Below are positions 1 through 6,054 of a stretch of 11,323 nucleotides of DNA, in pieces; position 1 is the stretch's first letter; each line of letters opens with the position of its first letter. The position numbers and the translations under genes are program-made. The notes below the pieces were generated by a model. The model had not been told where the DNA came from. It saw only the letters and a list, made by a program, of their open reading frames with translations, and ran no database searches. The DNA lies in the NCBI GenBank assembly GCA_030612945.1, contig JAUWMY010000045.1, forward strand, positions 1 to 11,323. Reading direction: 5' to 3'. The stretch comes from Desulfobacteraceae bacterium. Lineage in GTDB: Bacteria; Desulfobacterota; DSM-4660; Desulfatiglandales; Desulfatiglandaceae.

Positions 1-30
1 TTAACAAGAATAATGTTATTTTTATATTAT
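1..30 (+). promoter_or_regulatory. Possible sigma70 promoter for the zinc-ribbon gene
   Basis: TTAACA at 1-6 and TATTAT at 25-30 are separated by 18 bases in a very AT-rich stretch. They point toward the gene at 141. The AT richness makes chance matches likely, so this is only a candidate. Confidence 0.25.
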
Positions 31-73
31 TTTTATTTTAAACTAAATATATTTCAAGTTAGTACATTTCGCT

Positions 74-93
74 TATCCCGCCATGGCGGGATA
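74..93. repeat. Perfect 20-base palindrome in the leader of the zinc-ribbon gene
   Basis: Bases 74-93 read the same on both strands (TATCCCGC, CATG, GCGGGATA). As RNA this is an 8-bp stem with a CAUG loop; as DNA it is a two-fold symmetric site 48 bases before the start codon. The core TCCCGC...GCGGGA is the same as the core of the tRNA terminator stem at 1079-1093, so it may be a small dispersed palindrome family. No T run follows within the next bases, so it is not a standard terminator. Confidence 0.6.
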
Positions 94-140
94 GAAATTA
101 CGAGACATATTATTGCTTCACTATATTGCTGGAGGCTAAA

Positions 141-896
141 ATGAAATGCCCGAAATGTGGTTATATAAGTTTTGACTATAATGAAGTCTGTCCGAAATGT
201 AACAAAAATATTGCCGCGCTAAGGGATAAAATGAGCTTGCCCTCATATAAAGCAGCTCCGCTGTCTATGCTGAAAGCGCTGACCGGAGAAGCAAGTGAGA
301 CAGGTGCCGATATCAGCGTCCAGGTATCCGAGGACACAGCATCAGTATTGGAAGAGGAAGAAGGCCTCAGCCTGGAAGACTCCCAGGCTATTGAAGCCAT
401 GGAAAAGACATTTAAAGACAGTCAGGAATTTGACATGCAGTTGGAAAACACGCTGGATGAAGTGTGGGATGAAACACCTAAAGAGGATGCCGCTGATCTA
501 TCCCTGGATATTGAAGATCTTCCCATTGAAGATGCTCGATTTGAGCCCGCGCAGACTGAAGATGCAGCAGAAATTGAGACTATTGTTGATTCGGATCTTT
601 TGCCGACTGAAGGTGGAGATCCTGAAAAAACAGCCCTTTTTGAACCTGTTGAAGCGGATGAAGAAACAACAGGTTTTAACCTTGACGATCTATCGCGAAG
701 TGAATCGGGACCAATTTCTGAGGTGAAACTTCAAGAGAAAGCAGAAGAAGATGTCCCTATTGATTTGGAAGGTTTGGCTTCAGCCCTGGAGGAACCAACT
801 AAGAACCTTAACCAACCCATCAAAGCCGAGGATTTGGAGCTTGAGGACTTAGACTTAGACCTTGATCTGGAGGGGACTGACCTCAAATCGTCTTGA
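141..896 (+). CDS. Zinc-ribbon protein with long acidic tail, function unknown
   Basis: A 251-residue soluble protein. The first 20 residues form a four-cysteine zinc ribbon (C3-x2-C6, C17-x2-C20, both CPKC). The rest is strongly acidic and poor in predicted structure, ending in a low-complexity run of Asp/Glu/Leu (DLELEDLDLDLDLEG). There is no signal peptide or membrane helix, so it should be cytoplasmic. The ATG at 141 is preferred over an in-frame TTG at 126 because GGAGG at 131-135 lies 5 bases before it and translation then begins right at the ribbon. I do not recognise the family. A ribbon plus acidic tail would suit a scaffold or a nucleic-acid or protein-binding adaptor, but that is inference. 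A 12-base palindrome (892-903) overlaps the stop codon, and a weak hairpin (908-926, six A/T-rich pairs) follows; neither is a convincing terminator. Confidence 0.85.
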   Translation: MKCPKCGYISFDYNEVCPKCNKNIAALRDKMSLPSYKAAPLSMLKALTGEASETGADISVQVSEDTASVLEEEEGLSLEDSQAIEAMEKTFKDSQEFDMQLENTLDEVWDETPKEDAADLSLDIEDLPIEDARFEPAQTEDAAEIETIVDSDLLPTEGGDPEKTALFEPVEADEETTGFNLDDLSRSESGPISEVKLQEKAEEDVPIDLEGLASALEEPTKNLNQPIKAEDLELEDLDLDLDLEGTDLKSS

Positions 897-931
897 TATC
901 AAGTAATAAAATCGTTTCGTGATTTTTGATC

Positions 932-960
932 TTGACCTGATTGTCCATCGGAACTATAAT
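932..960 (+). promoter_or_regulatory. Sigma70 promoter of the tRNA-Phe gene
   Basis: TTGACC at 932-937, a 17-base spacer and a perfect TATAAT at 955-960. The expected start of transcription, about 967, is only about 8 bases before the tRNA, which is normal for a single-tRNA unit. Confidence 0.85.
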
Positions 961-974
961 CCAATCGTTTTTAT

Positions 975-1050
975 GCCGAGATAGCTCAGTCGGTAGAGCA
1001 GGGGACTGAAAATCCCCGTGTCCGCAGTTCAATTCTGCGTCTCGGCACCA
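975..1050 (+). tRNA. tRNA-Phe (anticodon GAA)
   Basis: A 76-base cloverleaf. The acceptor stem is GCCGAGA (975-981) paired with TCTCGGC (1040-1046), followed by discriminator A1047 and an encoded CCA (1048-1050). The anticodon stem GGGGA/TCCCC (1001-1005/1013-1017) encloses the loop CTGAAAA with anticodon GAA at 1008-1010, which reads phenylalanine codons UUU and UUC. The T arm contains the expected GTTCAATTC. All stems are intact, so the gene looks functional. It has its own promoter and terminator. No integrase or duplicated 3' end is visible nearby, so there is no sign that it is an occupied attachment site. Confidence 0.97.
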
Positions 1051-1071
1051 ATAAAACACAATGTTTTAAAA

Positions 1072-1109
1072 GGGTTAGTCCCGCAGGGCGGGATTGGCCC
1101 TTTTTTTTT
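1072..1109 (+). terminator. Rho-independent terminator of the tRNA unit
   Basis: A 13-bp stem (1072-1084 with 1088-1100) closed by the loop AGG, including G-U wobble pairs in the lower half, followed directly by nine T (1101-1109). It lies 21 bases after the encoded CCA. Confidence 0.9.
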
Positions 1110-1163
1110 GAAAATCATACTATCATTTAAGTTTTTAATTTTTTAGCCGATAAAACATTTACT

Positions 1164-1367
1164 ATGAACACAAAATTAATGTTTATTGGCGCTATCATAT
1201 TTTCGGTTTTGGCATTGAAAACAGAAGATCTGCTTTTTGGTTTTCTTGCTGTTTATTTTACATGTCTTGCTATATCCGTCTTTTTTTTCAAATATGAGCA
1301 AAAACAAAATGCAAAACGGGAAGGTGACAATTCCCTCATGCCGGAAACAAATTCACAAGACAAATGA
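1164..1367 (+). CDS. Small two-helix membrane protein, hypothetical
   Basis: A 67-residue protein with two hydrophobic segments (about residues 4-19 and 23-43) joined by a very short turn, then a charged, polar tail of about 24 residues (KYEQKQNAKREGD...). This shape fits a small inner-membrane hairpin protein with a soluble tail. I do not recognise a family. The ATG at 1164 is the first in frame, but no clear Shine-Dalgarno sequence precedes it (TAAAACATTTACT), and only a poor promoter-like pair lies upstream. It stands alone between the tRNA terminator and the next promoter at 1439. The hydrophobic pattern supports a real gene, but the weak translation signal leaves doubt. Confidence 0.5.
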   Translation: MNTKLMFIGAIIFSVLALKTEDLLFGFLAVYFTCLAISVFFFKYEQKQNAKREGDNSLMPETNSQDK

Positions 1368-1438
1368 CATCAGCCGGGCTCAAAGTCTGATAATACAGTC
1401 ACAATGACCTAAAAAGATTAAGAAAAAGGCGCAAAAAG

Positions 1439-1467
1439 TTGACTTTATCGGTTAGATCAAGTATAAA
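1439..1467 (+). promoter_or_regulatory. Sigma70 promoter for the gene at 1590
   Basis: TTGACT at 1439-1444, a 17-base spacer and TATAAA at 1462-1467. Transcription would start near 1474, leaving a leader of about 115 bases before the ATG at 1590. The rest of the 1368-1589 stretch shows no gene or strong structure. Confidence 0.6.
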
Positions 1468-1589
1468 TAAAATATTTAATGCATACCGTACTATTCGGAT
1501 TTGGCCATTTTTCAAAAGGAACAGGAATCCTGAATTTGAGTCATGCCAGTGCTCACCCTGTGTTTTGATGCCATTTGGGTTTTGTCGCA

Positions 1590-1946
1590 ATGAAGAAAAA
1601 ATACCAGGTTATTACGGTCATTCTAATAAGCCTTTTTCTTATCGGATTTTTCCTGAGCATTTATGTCACGGTTGAAGAGAAGGTACCAGATAATGCGGTT
1701 GTGGTGATCACTCTGGAAGACAAGCTTTATCATTCCATCCACTTTGACTATGTATGCGTTGCAGGTAAAACAGCGAAAACCACAAGCTTGAGAGAGGCGC
1801 TGTCAAAAGGCTACAAACCGGATTCTCATTGTCAGAACCTCGGCTATTTTCGGGGAAACAGGCGATTTCTCTTTCACCATCTACTGTCCAAAATCGGAAT
1901 CGAGGTAAGCAGTCGATGGGACAAATACGGAAATTGGCTATGGTAG
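1590..1946 (+). CDS. Membrane-anchored small protein with degenerate Ada-like metal-binding motif
   Basis: A 118-residue protein starting KKKY, with one N-terminal hydrophobic helix (about residues 7-27) that would act as an uncleaved anchor or signal, placing the rest outside the cytoplasm. Residues 45-81 follow the layout of Ada-type zinc-binding modules, in which a short strand ending in K/Y-H is followed by a Cys-containing turn, a helix of the type EAL-x-x-GY-x-P, and a final Cys. Visible here are LYH at 46-48, C56, REALSKGYKP at 69-77 ... H80 and C81. The usual first Cys shortly after the His is not present, so the site is incomplete or uses His. The ATG at 1590 is chosen over an in-frame TTG at 1575 because it opens a typical basic-then-hydrophobic N-terminus; the ribosome site is weak. 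The specific function is unknown. Confidence 0.6.
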   Translation: MKKKYQVITVILISLFLIGFFLSIYVTVEEKVPDNAVVVITLEDKLYHSIHFDYVCVAGKTAKTTSLREALSKGYKPDSHCQNLGYFRGNRRFLFHHLLSKIGIEVSSRWDKYGNWLW

Positions 1947-2022
1947 TACCCTGTCCCTCATGTTTCTCTGGCGCATTCTGTGCCCCGCTTTCCTTAATGT
2001 ATTCGTAGTCGTTCACGGGCTC

Positions 2023-2086
2023 AGAGTTCAAAGGTTCAGGGTTGTCGTATCAAAGGTTGAGATTTGCATTAAACCTTGAACCCCTG
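2023..2086. repeat. Imperfect inverted repeat (GTTCAAAGGTT / AACCTTGAACC)
   Basis: The left arm around 2023-2041 contains GTTCAAAGGTTCAGGG and the right arm around 2072-2086 contains AACCTTGAACCCCTG; with small gaps they are complementary. A shorter nested pair, AAGGTT/AACCTT, lies at about 2053-2077. This looks like a degenerate small repeat element; copies elsewhere in the genome would be expected. Confidence 0.4.
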
Positions 2087-2186
2087 GCCCAGACCGTTCA
2101 TCGGGACTATATATGCGAAAAGTACAGTCTAAGTCTACTCAAGCACAGGTTTTTTTGGAATCATGCCACGAGTCGCACCTCCCGAT

Positions 2187-2208
2187 CCCGTCCCGGTCTC
2201 GGGACGGG
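2187..2208. repeat. Perfect 9-bp GC-rich hairpin upstream of the cyclase gene
   Basis: CCCGTCCCG (2187-2195) and CGGGACGGG (2200-2208) flank the loop GTCT. There is no T run on either side, so it does not look like an intrinsic terminator. It lies about 50 bases before the cyclase start codon, and the flanking bases are also GC-rich, unlike the surroundings, which suggests an inserted palindromic repeat. Confidence 0.65.
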
Positions 2209-2258
2209 GAGGGCGGGCTTTGAACCCATGGACTAACTTGTAAAGAGGAAGGCATGCC

Positions 2259-3929
2259 ATGCCTAACTTGTATGTAGTAACCAATGATGGGCAAATATTC
2301 AATTTTTCCATCTCTAAGGACAAAGTAAGGATTGGGCGCAGTAATGATAATGACTTGATCCTTGCTGACAACGCCGTATCTCGCTATCACACTGAAATCC
2401 AAAAAAGAAAAAATGACTATATCTTGGCCGATCTCGGCAGTTACAACGGAACAAGATTAAATGGTAAATCAATACAAAAAGTCTTCCTGAAACACGGTGA
2501 TAAGATACAAATTGGATCAAGCAAACTGACATTTCTTATAAATGGAAACTCCCTGGACCAGGCCGAGGACTCCGTCGTCCTAACCGTTGAAAGGGATTCA
2601 GCCGTGGATAGGCAGATTGTAAGGAGTAGCCCCCTTGAACGCCATGGGCAATCCCAAGAACTTCTGGTTTCTTCGGAGGACAAAAATGAGGAAAAACGAG
2701 GAAAATCTGATTTTGCTCTAAAAAAAGAAAGGTTTAATTCGCAGGAATACCTGGCTGAACTGGCGAGAAACAATAAAGTGCTCTTTGTTCTCTACGAGAT
2801 TAGTCGGCATCTGAATCAGATCCATGACTTCAATGAACTTTTGAGAAAAATCATGGATCTCATCTTTATGGTCATTGATGCGGATTACGGCTTTTTAGTC
2901 CTTGCCGGTGGTCCGGATGGAGACAATCTCATTCCTGTTGTCGTCAAGCATAAGGCGGAGCATGGGAAATCTAAACGAGAAATAAAGGCGAGCCGTACCC
3001 TTATTGACAAAGTCATCAATGGCAAGGTAGCCCTTCTTACATCCAATGCCATGACTGATGCCCGGTTGGACGGGGCCAAAAGTGTGATGATACAGCAGAT
3101 CAAGTCTGCCATATGCGTGCCCCTTTGGCGAGAGGATAAGATTATCGGTGTAATACAATTAGACAGTGTACGAATCGATAACCAGTTCAATCAGGACGAT
3201 TTGGAACTCCTTAAAGCCATAGGCAGTCAGGCTGCCATGGTCATTGAGCAGTCCGCTCTAAACGAACGAATCCGTGAAGAAGAGCGAATGCGAAATAGAT
3301 TGCAGCGCTTCCACTCTCCCCAGGTCATTGAAATGATCCTTAAAGGAGGGGAAGAGACAATAGATGATATCATGGAGTCCAAGGAACTCATAGCGACTAT
3401 TCTTTTCGCAGACATTGTTGGTTTTACGCGCCTTTCAGAAACAATGCCACCCCGTGAAATCAATATTATTTTAAACCGGTATTTTTCGAGTATGACCGAT
3501 ATTGTCTTTAGCAATGGGGGCACCCTGGATAAATATATCGGTGACGGGCTCATGGCTGTTTTCGGGGCGCCAATGGAGAAAGAAGACGATGCTGAAAGAG
3601 CTGTTCGCACAGGCCTTGAAATCAGGCGAGAGTTAACTGCCATGATGAAAACAACGAGCGCTGACAGAAGATTCGATATACGTGTTGGCCTGAACACCGG
3701 TCGTGTCGTAGCCGGGAATATCGGGTCTCCAAAAAGGATGGAATACACGGTGATCGGGGATCCTGTTAACGTTGCCTCACGACTGGAGTCCATCGCCAAA
3801 CCAAACCAGATCATTATAGGTGAGGAAACCTTTGGTTTGGTAAAGAACAAATTCAAGATCCAGGAGATTGGAACCAGGAAGGTCAAAGGGAAAAGTTCAG
3901 GGATTATGGCCTATGAAGTGCTGGGATAG
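2259..3929 (+). CDS. FHA-GAF class III adenylate cyclase
   Basis: This 556-residue soluble protein should make cAMP from ATP. Residues about 4-95 are an FHA domain that binds phosphothreonine peptides: GRS at 26-28, SRYH at 41-44 and the NG of SYNGT (63-64) are in place. A charged linker follows, then a GAF domain (about 170-335) that may bind a small ligand or a cyclic nucleotide. A short helical linker leads to a class III cyclase catalytic domain (about 375-555). Its catalytic residues are all visible: metal ligands D385 (FADIVGF) and D429 (YIGDG), adenine-selecting K425 and D501, and transition-state residues N504 and R508 (NVASRLE). The K/D pair argues for adenylate rather than guanylate cyclase, and the protein should be an active homodimer. 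The ATG at 2259 follows AGAGGAAGG (2244-2252). It ends 7 bases before the convergent PAS gene. Regulation by a Ser/Thr kinase through the FHA domain is likely in principle, and a kinase gene begins at 9115. Confidence 0.95.
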   Translation: MPNLYVVTNDGQIFNFSISKDKVRIGRSNDNDLILADNAVSRYHTEIQKRKNDYILADLGSYNGTRLNGKSIQKVFLKHGDKIQIGSSKLTFLINGNSLDQAEDSVVLTVERDSAVDRQIVRSSPLERHGQSQELLVSSEDKNEEKRGKSDFALKKERFNSQEYLAELARNNKVLFVLYEISRHLNQIHDFNELLRKIMDLIFMVIDADYGFLVLAGGPDGDNLIPVVVKHKAEHGKSKREIKASRTLIDKVINGKVALLTSNAMTDARLDGAKSVMIQQIKSAICVPLWREDKIIGVIQLDSVRIDNQFNQDDLELLKAIGSQAAMVIEQSALNERIREEERMRNRLQRFHSPQVIEMILKGGEETIDDIMESKELIATILFADIVGFTRLSETMPPREINIILNRYFSSMTDIVFSNGGTLDKYIGDGLMAVFGAPMEKEDDAERAVRTGLEIRRELTAMMKTTSADRRFDIRVGLNTGRVVAGNIGSPKRMEYTVIGDPVNVASRLESIAKPNQIIIGEETFGLVKNKFKIQEIGTRKVKGKSSGIMAYEVLG

Positions 3930-3951
3930 GACGCCATTACCCATTTTTTTT
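3924..3951 (+). terminator. Weak terminator-like end of the cyclase gene
   Basis: TGGG (at the last codons of the cyclase) can pair with CCCA just before a run of eight T (3944-3951). The stem is only four pairs with a long loop, and the T run lies inside the 3' end of the convergent gene, so this is a marginal call. Confidence 0.25.
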
Positions 3952-5430
3952 ACGGATAAAAGAGGCAACATTGCTTTTTAACAGGTTATAATCCTCTGAA
4001 AGTTTATTGAATTTTTCCTTTTTATCCACAGCATAGCGCTCCAGCTTTTTCATCCTATACTTAAGGCCAGTAACGTCTGAGCTTGTGACAATGCATTCCA
4101 CAACCTGCCCGGAAAGACCATTTACCGGTTCTATATTGGCAAGCACATAACAGGGTTTTCCTTCATTGGTCTCGTATTTCCATTCTTTAGACTTAACGGA
4201 CTCTCCCTTAAACACTCGAACAATGGTATCTTTGAAATCCCGCCGGTAACCCTTAGATATCAGAGTCAAAGGGCTGTTTCCTAACATTTCAGATGAAGGG
4301 TGGCCAAAACAATCTTCACACGCCTTGTTCCAACTGGATATATTACCCGCAGTGTCGATCTTGAATGCTGGAAAGGCCGAGTGGTCATTGCTGCCATACG
4401 TGTGGTCTAAATTGGCTTCGTCCGCTTCCTGGCGCTTACTAATATCCTGGATGGTCTGTATAGCACCCCTCACCCCGCCATCTTCATCAAGGATCGGAGC
4501 CGTGTTAACAATTGCCCTCAAACCCCCTTTAAGATTGGGAAGCAGGGTCTCGACAGCAAAACTCCCGCTTTCTGTCCTCGATATCATGGATTCACCGTAT
4601 TCTCTGGGTAGAGACTCCGGATTATCCAGTAGTTTATCAGCAAGGCACCCCTTTTCATCCAAAAAAAACCCGTCCCAAACCCTATTGCCAAGAATTTCCT
4701 GGGGCATAATGCCTGTAAGCTCCTGGCAAGCGCGGTTCCACTGGATAACACGGTGGCTATTATCCAACACAAAAGTGGGCACTGGTGATCTTTCCAGTAT
4801 ATCCTCGGTATATCTTCTCGAATCCTTCAAGACCTTCGACTTCTCTTCCTCCCGCATTTGAGCATCATTTCTTTCCTTCTCAAACAAAAAGGCAAACAGG
4901 AGAGTTGCCAGAAGGCCCATGAGATAGAAACCCAAAGAATAAACCGGGGAAACTTCCGGGGGGATAACATTAATGAATTGGTGTCCGCCTCGAAAAAGAT
5001 ATACTGCAAAGCCGCTTTCCATAAACACCACGCAGGCCCAGATTGCTCCCCACATGTAGCCGGTAACATAGATAGCCAGGAGAATAATAACCGCGTTCCA
5101 GACCCAGGATAAAAGTATCAGCCCGTCGGCGGACATTCCTCCGGTATTCCATCGGATGACAAATAAGAAGGCCCACAGGACTAATACGGCAAAATTACCA
5201 GTCAACGCAGGGTTCTTTGTTATCCTCAGGAGGAGAATTGCCGCGATTCCAAGGGCACTCGCAGCCATGCCTGTCTTAAAAAGAAAAAAGGCCCCAACAT
5301 AATAATAAAAAAGCCCCAACAACGGGGCCGCGATTACAAAAACCAGTTCAAACAGGTTGAGGACCTTAATCCTCCTTATTTTTTCCGGAGCCTCCGCCTT
5401 TACGCCGCTGGTCAGAAAGTTTTTGAACAA
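3937..5430 (-). CDS. Six-helix membrane protein with two PAS domains and no output domain
   Basis: A 497-residue membrane sensor. The N-terminal part has about six hydrophobic helices (roughly 25-45, 47-70, 78-93, 104-122, 124-146, 163-184), followed by a charged linker. Two PAS domains come next, about 205-330 (SPVPTFVLDNSHRVIQWNR, with the usual GxW-N-x-A start and an ETL...VN-APILDEDG middle) and about 345-455 (FKIDTAGNISSWNKA). A basic, probably coiled-coil tail (about 455-490) ends the protein. No histidine kinase, ATPase, GGDEF, EAL, sigma54-activator or methyl-accepting region is present, so output must go through a partner or the tail. The start is TTG at 5430, since no in-frame ATG lies between it and the first helix; AAGAG sits 7 bases before it. 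It is convergent with the cyclase gene and lies 153 bases after the pilin gene on the same strand. The ligand is unknown. Confidence 0.85.
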   Translation of the reverse strand: MFKNFLTSGVKAEAPEKIRRIKVLNLFELVFVIAAPLLGLFYYYVGAFFLFKTGMAASALGIAAILLLRITKNPALTGNFAVLVLWAFLFVIRWNTGGMSADGLILLSWVWNAVIILLAIYVTGYMWGAIWACVVFMESGFAVYLFRGGHQFINVIPPEVSPVYSLGFYLMGLLATLLFAFLFEKERNDAQMREEEKSKVLKDSRRYTEDILERSPVPTFVLDNSHRVIQWNRACQELTGIMPQEILGNRVWDGFFLDEKGCLADKLLDNPESLPREYGESMISRTESGSFAVETLLPNLKGGLRAIVNTAPILDEDGGVRGAIQTIQDISKRQEADEANLDHTYGSNDHSAFPAFKIDTAGNISSWNKACEDCFGHPSSEMLGNSPLTLISKGYRRDFKDTIVRVFKGESVKSKEWKYETNEGKPCYVLANIEPVNGLSGQVVECIVTSSDVTGLKYRMKKLERYAVDKKEKFNKLSEDYNLLKSNVASFIRKKNG

Positions 5431-5450
5431 TGTTTTACTCTTATGGTTTG

Positions 5451-5483
5451 GCAGTTTAATAAACCTAACTGCAATATTTTATA
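5451..5483 (-). promoter_or_regulatory. Possible -10 box and operator-like palindrome before the PAS gene
   Basis: On the minus strand TATAAA (5478-5483) could be a -10 box, but no good -35 lies 16-18 bases upstream of it. Just downstream, GCAGTT (5451-5456) and AACTGC (5467-5472) form an inverted repeat at about +1 to +20 relative to the likely start. This could be a repressor site. The 153-base gap after the pilin gene leaves room for separate control. Confidence 0.3.
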
Positions 5484-5583
5484 CTAAATAATCGGGACGT
5501 TTTTCCATTCTCAACTACCCACCATTTGCCAGAGTTCGGGTCGTTATCAAGGAGCACAAAAGACGAATTACGACATCCTATTT

Positions 5584-6054
5584 TCAAGGACCAAACTTAC
5601 CATTACTATTGACATAGGCCGTAATGAACGTGGATCCGTCACCGAAAAGCGGAAAAGATAAATTATAAGATGCTACCGTCACCCAGACAGCATCAATTAA
5701 TAGAATTGGATCAAGCCCACGTTCAATCGTGAAGTCGAGATTATGGCGCTCTGGGATAGTAATTTTAAGCGCCTGTTTAATCTGGGCAATTTCCGCTGGG
5801 GTATTATTTGCAGGGTTATGTGATATGTCTATCCTATCTCCAGGGTATACGCCTATAGGAGGGAAAAAGGCATCATTCTCAAGATAATATGCGACTTCAG
5901 CGTTCAGGATCTGTTTTATCATTACCGTTGCCTCAGACCCATAAGTACGCTGCCGATAAATAGTATAAAACGGTATGGCAGTGGCGGCAAGGATACCTAG
6001 GATGGCGATGACTACTATCACCTCAATAAGTGTAAAGCCCCTGTCCCTCTTCAT
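5584..6054 (-). CDS. Type IV pilin / pseudopilin with N-terminal methylation motif
   Basis: A 156-residue prepilin. The leader MKRDRG is followed by the prepilin peptidase site before F7 (G6/F7), with the conserved Glu at mature position 5 (FTLIEV) and the long hydrophobic helix VIVVIAILGILAATAIP, the usual signal for export and assembly into a pilus by the machinery that includes PilB. The remaining roughly 120 residues form the globular domain, which has no cysteine pair, so it lacks the classic C-terminal disulfide loop. The ATG at 6054 is preferred over an in-frame TTG at 6087 because a G-rich ribosome site ending GGAG lies 5 bases upstream and the short charged leader is standard. It overlaps the end of the B-box gene by 32 bases, which suggests translational coupling. 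It may be a major or a minor pilin; length and context do not decide. Confidence 0.93.
   Translation of the reverse strand: MKRDRGFTLIEVIVVIAILGILAATAIPFYTIYRQRTYGSEATVMIKQILNAEVAYYLENDAFFPPIGVYPGDRIDISHNPANNTPAEIAQIKQALKITIPERHNLDFTIERGLDPILLIDAVWVTVASYNLSFPLFGDGSTFITAYVNSNGKFGP

Larger units (their letters stand above)
1947..2258. other. 312-base gene-free region rich in inverted repeats
   Basis: No believable coding region is present. It holds an imperfect inverted repeat built from GTTCAAAGGTT and AACCTTGAACC motifs (about 2023-2086), a run of seven T at 2150-2156, a perfect 9-bp GC-rich hairpin at 2187-2208 and, at its right end, the ribosome-binding site of the cyclase gene. A 10-base direct repeat CTAACTTGTA occurs at 2233-2242 and again inside the start of the cyclase gene at 2263-2272. 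I could not find a convincing promoter for the cyclase gene. The composition looks like dispersed intergenic repeat material rather than a decayed gene. Confidence 0.6.

Noticed and set aside
975..1050. tRNA-Phe as an integration site for a mobile element
   Set aside because: There is no integrase, no second copy of the tRNA 3' end and no phage or plasmid gene in the window.
1708..2031. A 107-codon minus-strand frame overlapping the gene at 1590
   Set aside because: It has no family features and conflicts with a plus-strand gene that has a promoter, a membrane helix and a conserved-looking motif.
2205..2235. T-arm-like sequence on the minus strand (GGGTTCAAAGCCC)
   Set aside because: No acceptor, D or anticodon arms are found around it. 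It is probably part of the repeat cluster rather than a tRNA or tRNA fragment.
2254..2277. Seven-codon frame starting at ATG 2254, overlapping the cyclase start
   Set aside because: It shares the ribosome site with the ATG at 2259 and could arise by chance; there is no evidence that it acts as an upstream regulatory frame.
3227..3886. A 219-codon open frame on the minus strand opposite the cyclase domain
   Set aside because: It lies entirely within the strongly supported cyclase gene, its product is serine-rich without recognisable motifs, and no ribosome site precedes it. It is an antisense shadow.
4325..4861. A 178-codon open frame on the plus strand opposite the PAS gene
   Set aside because: It mirrors the PAS coding sequence and has a low-complexity Ser/Leu composition and no start signal.
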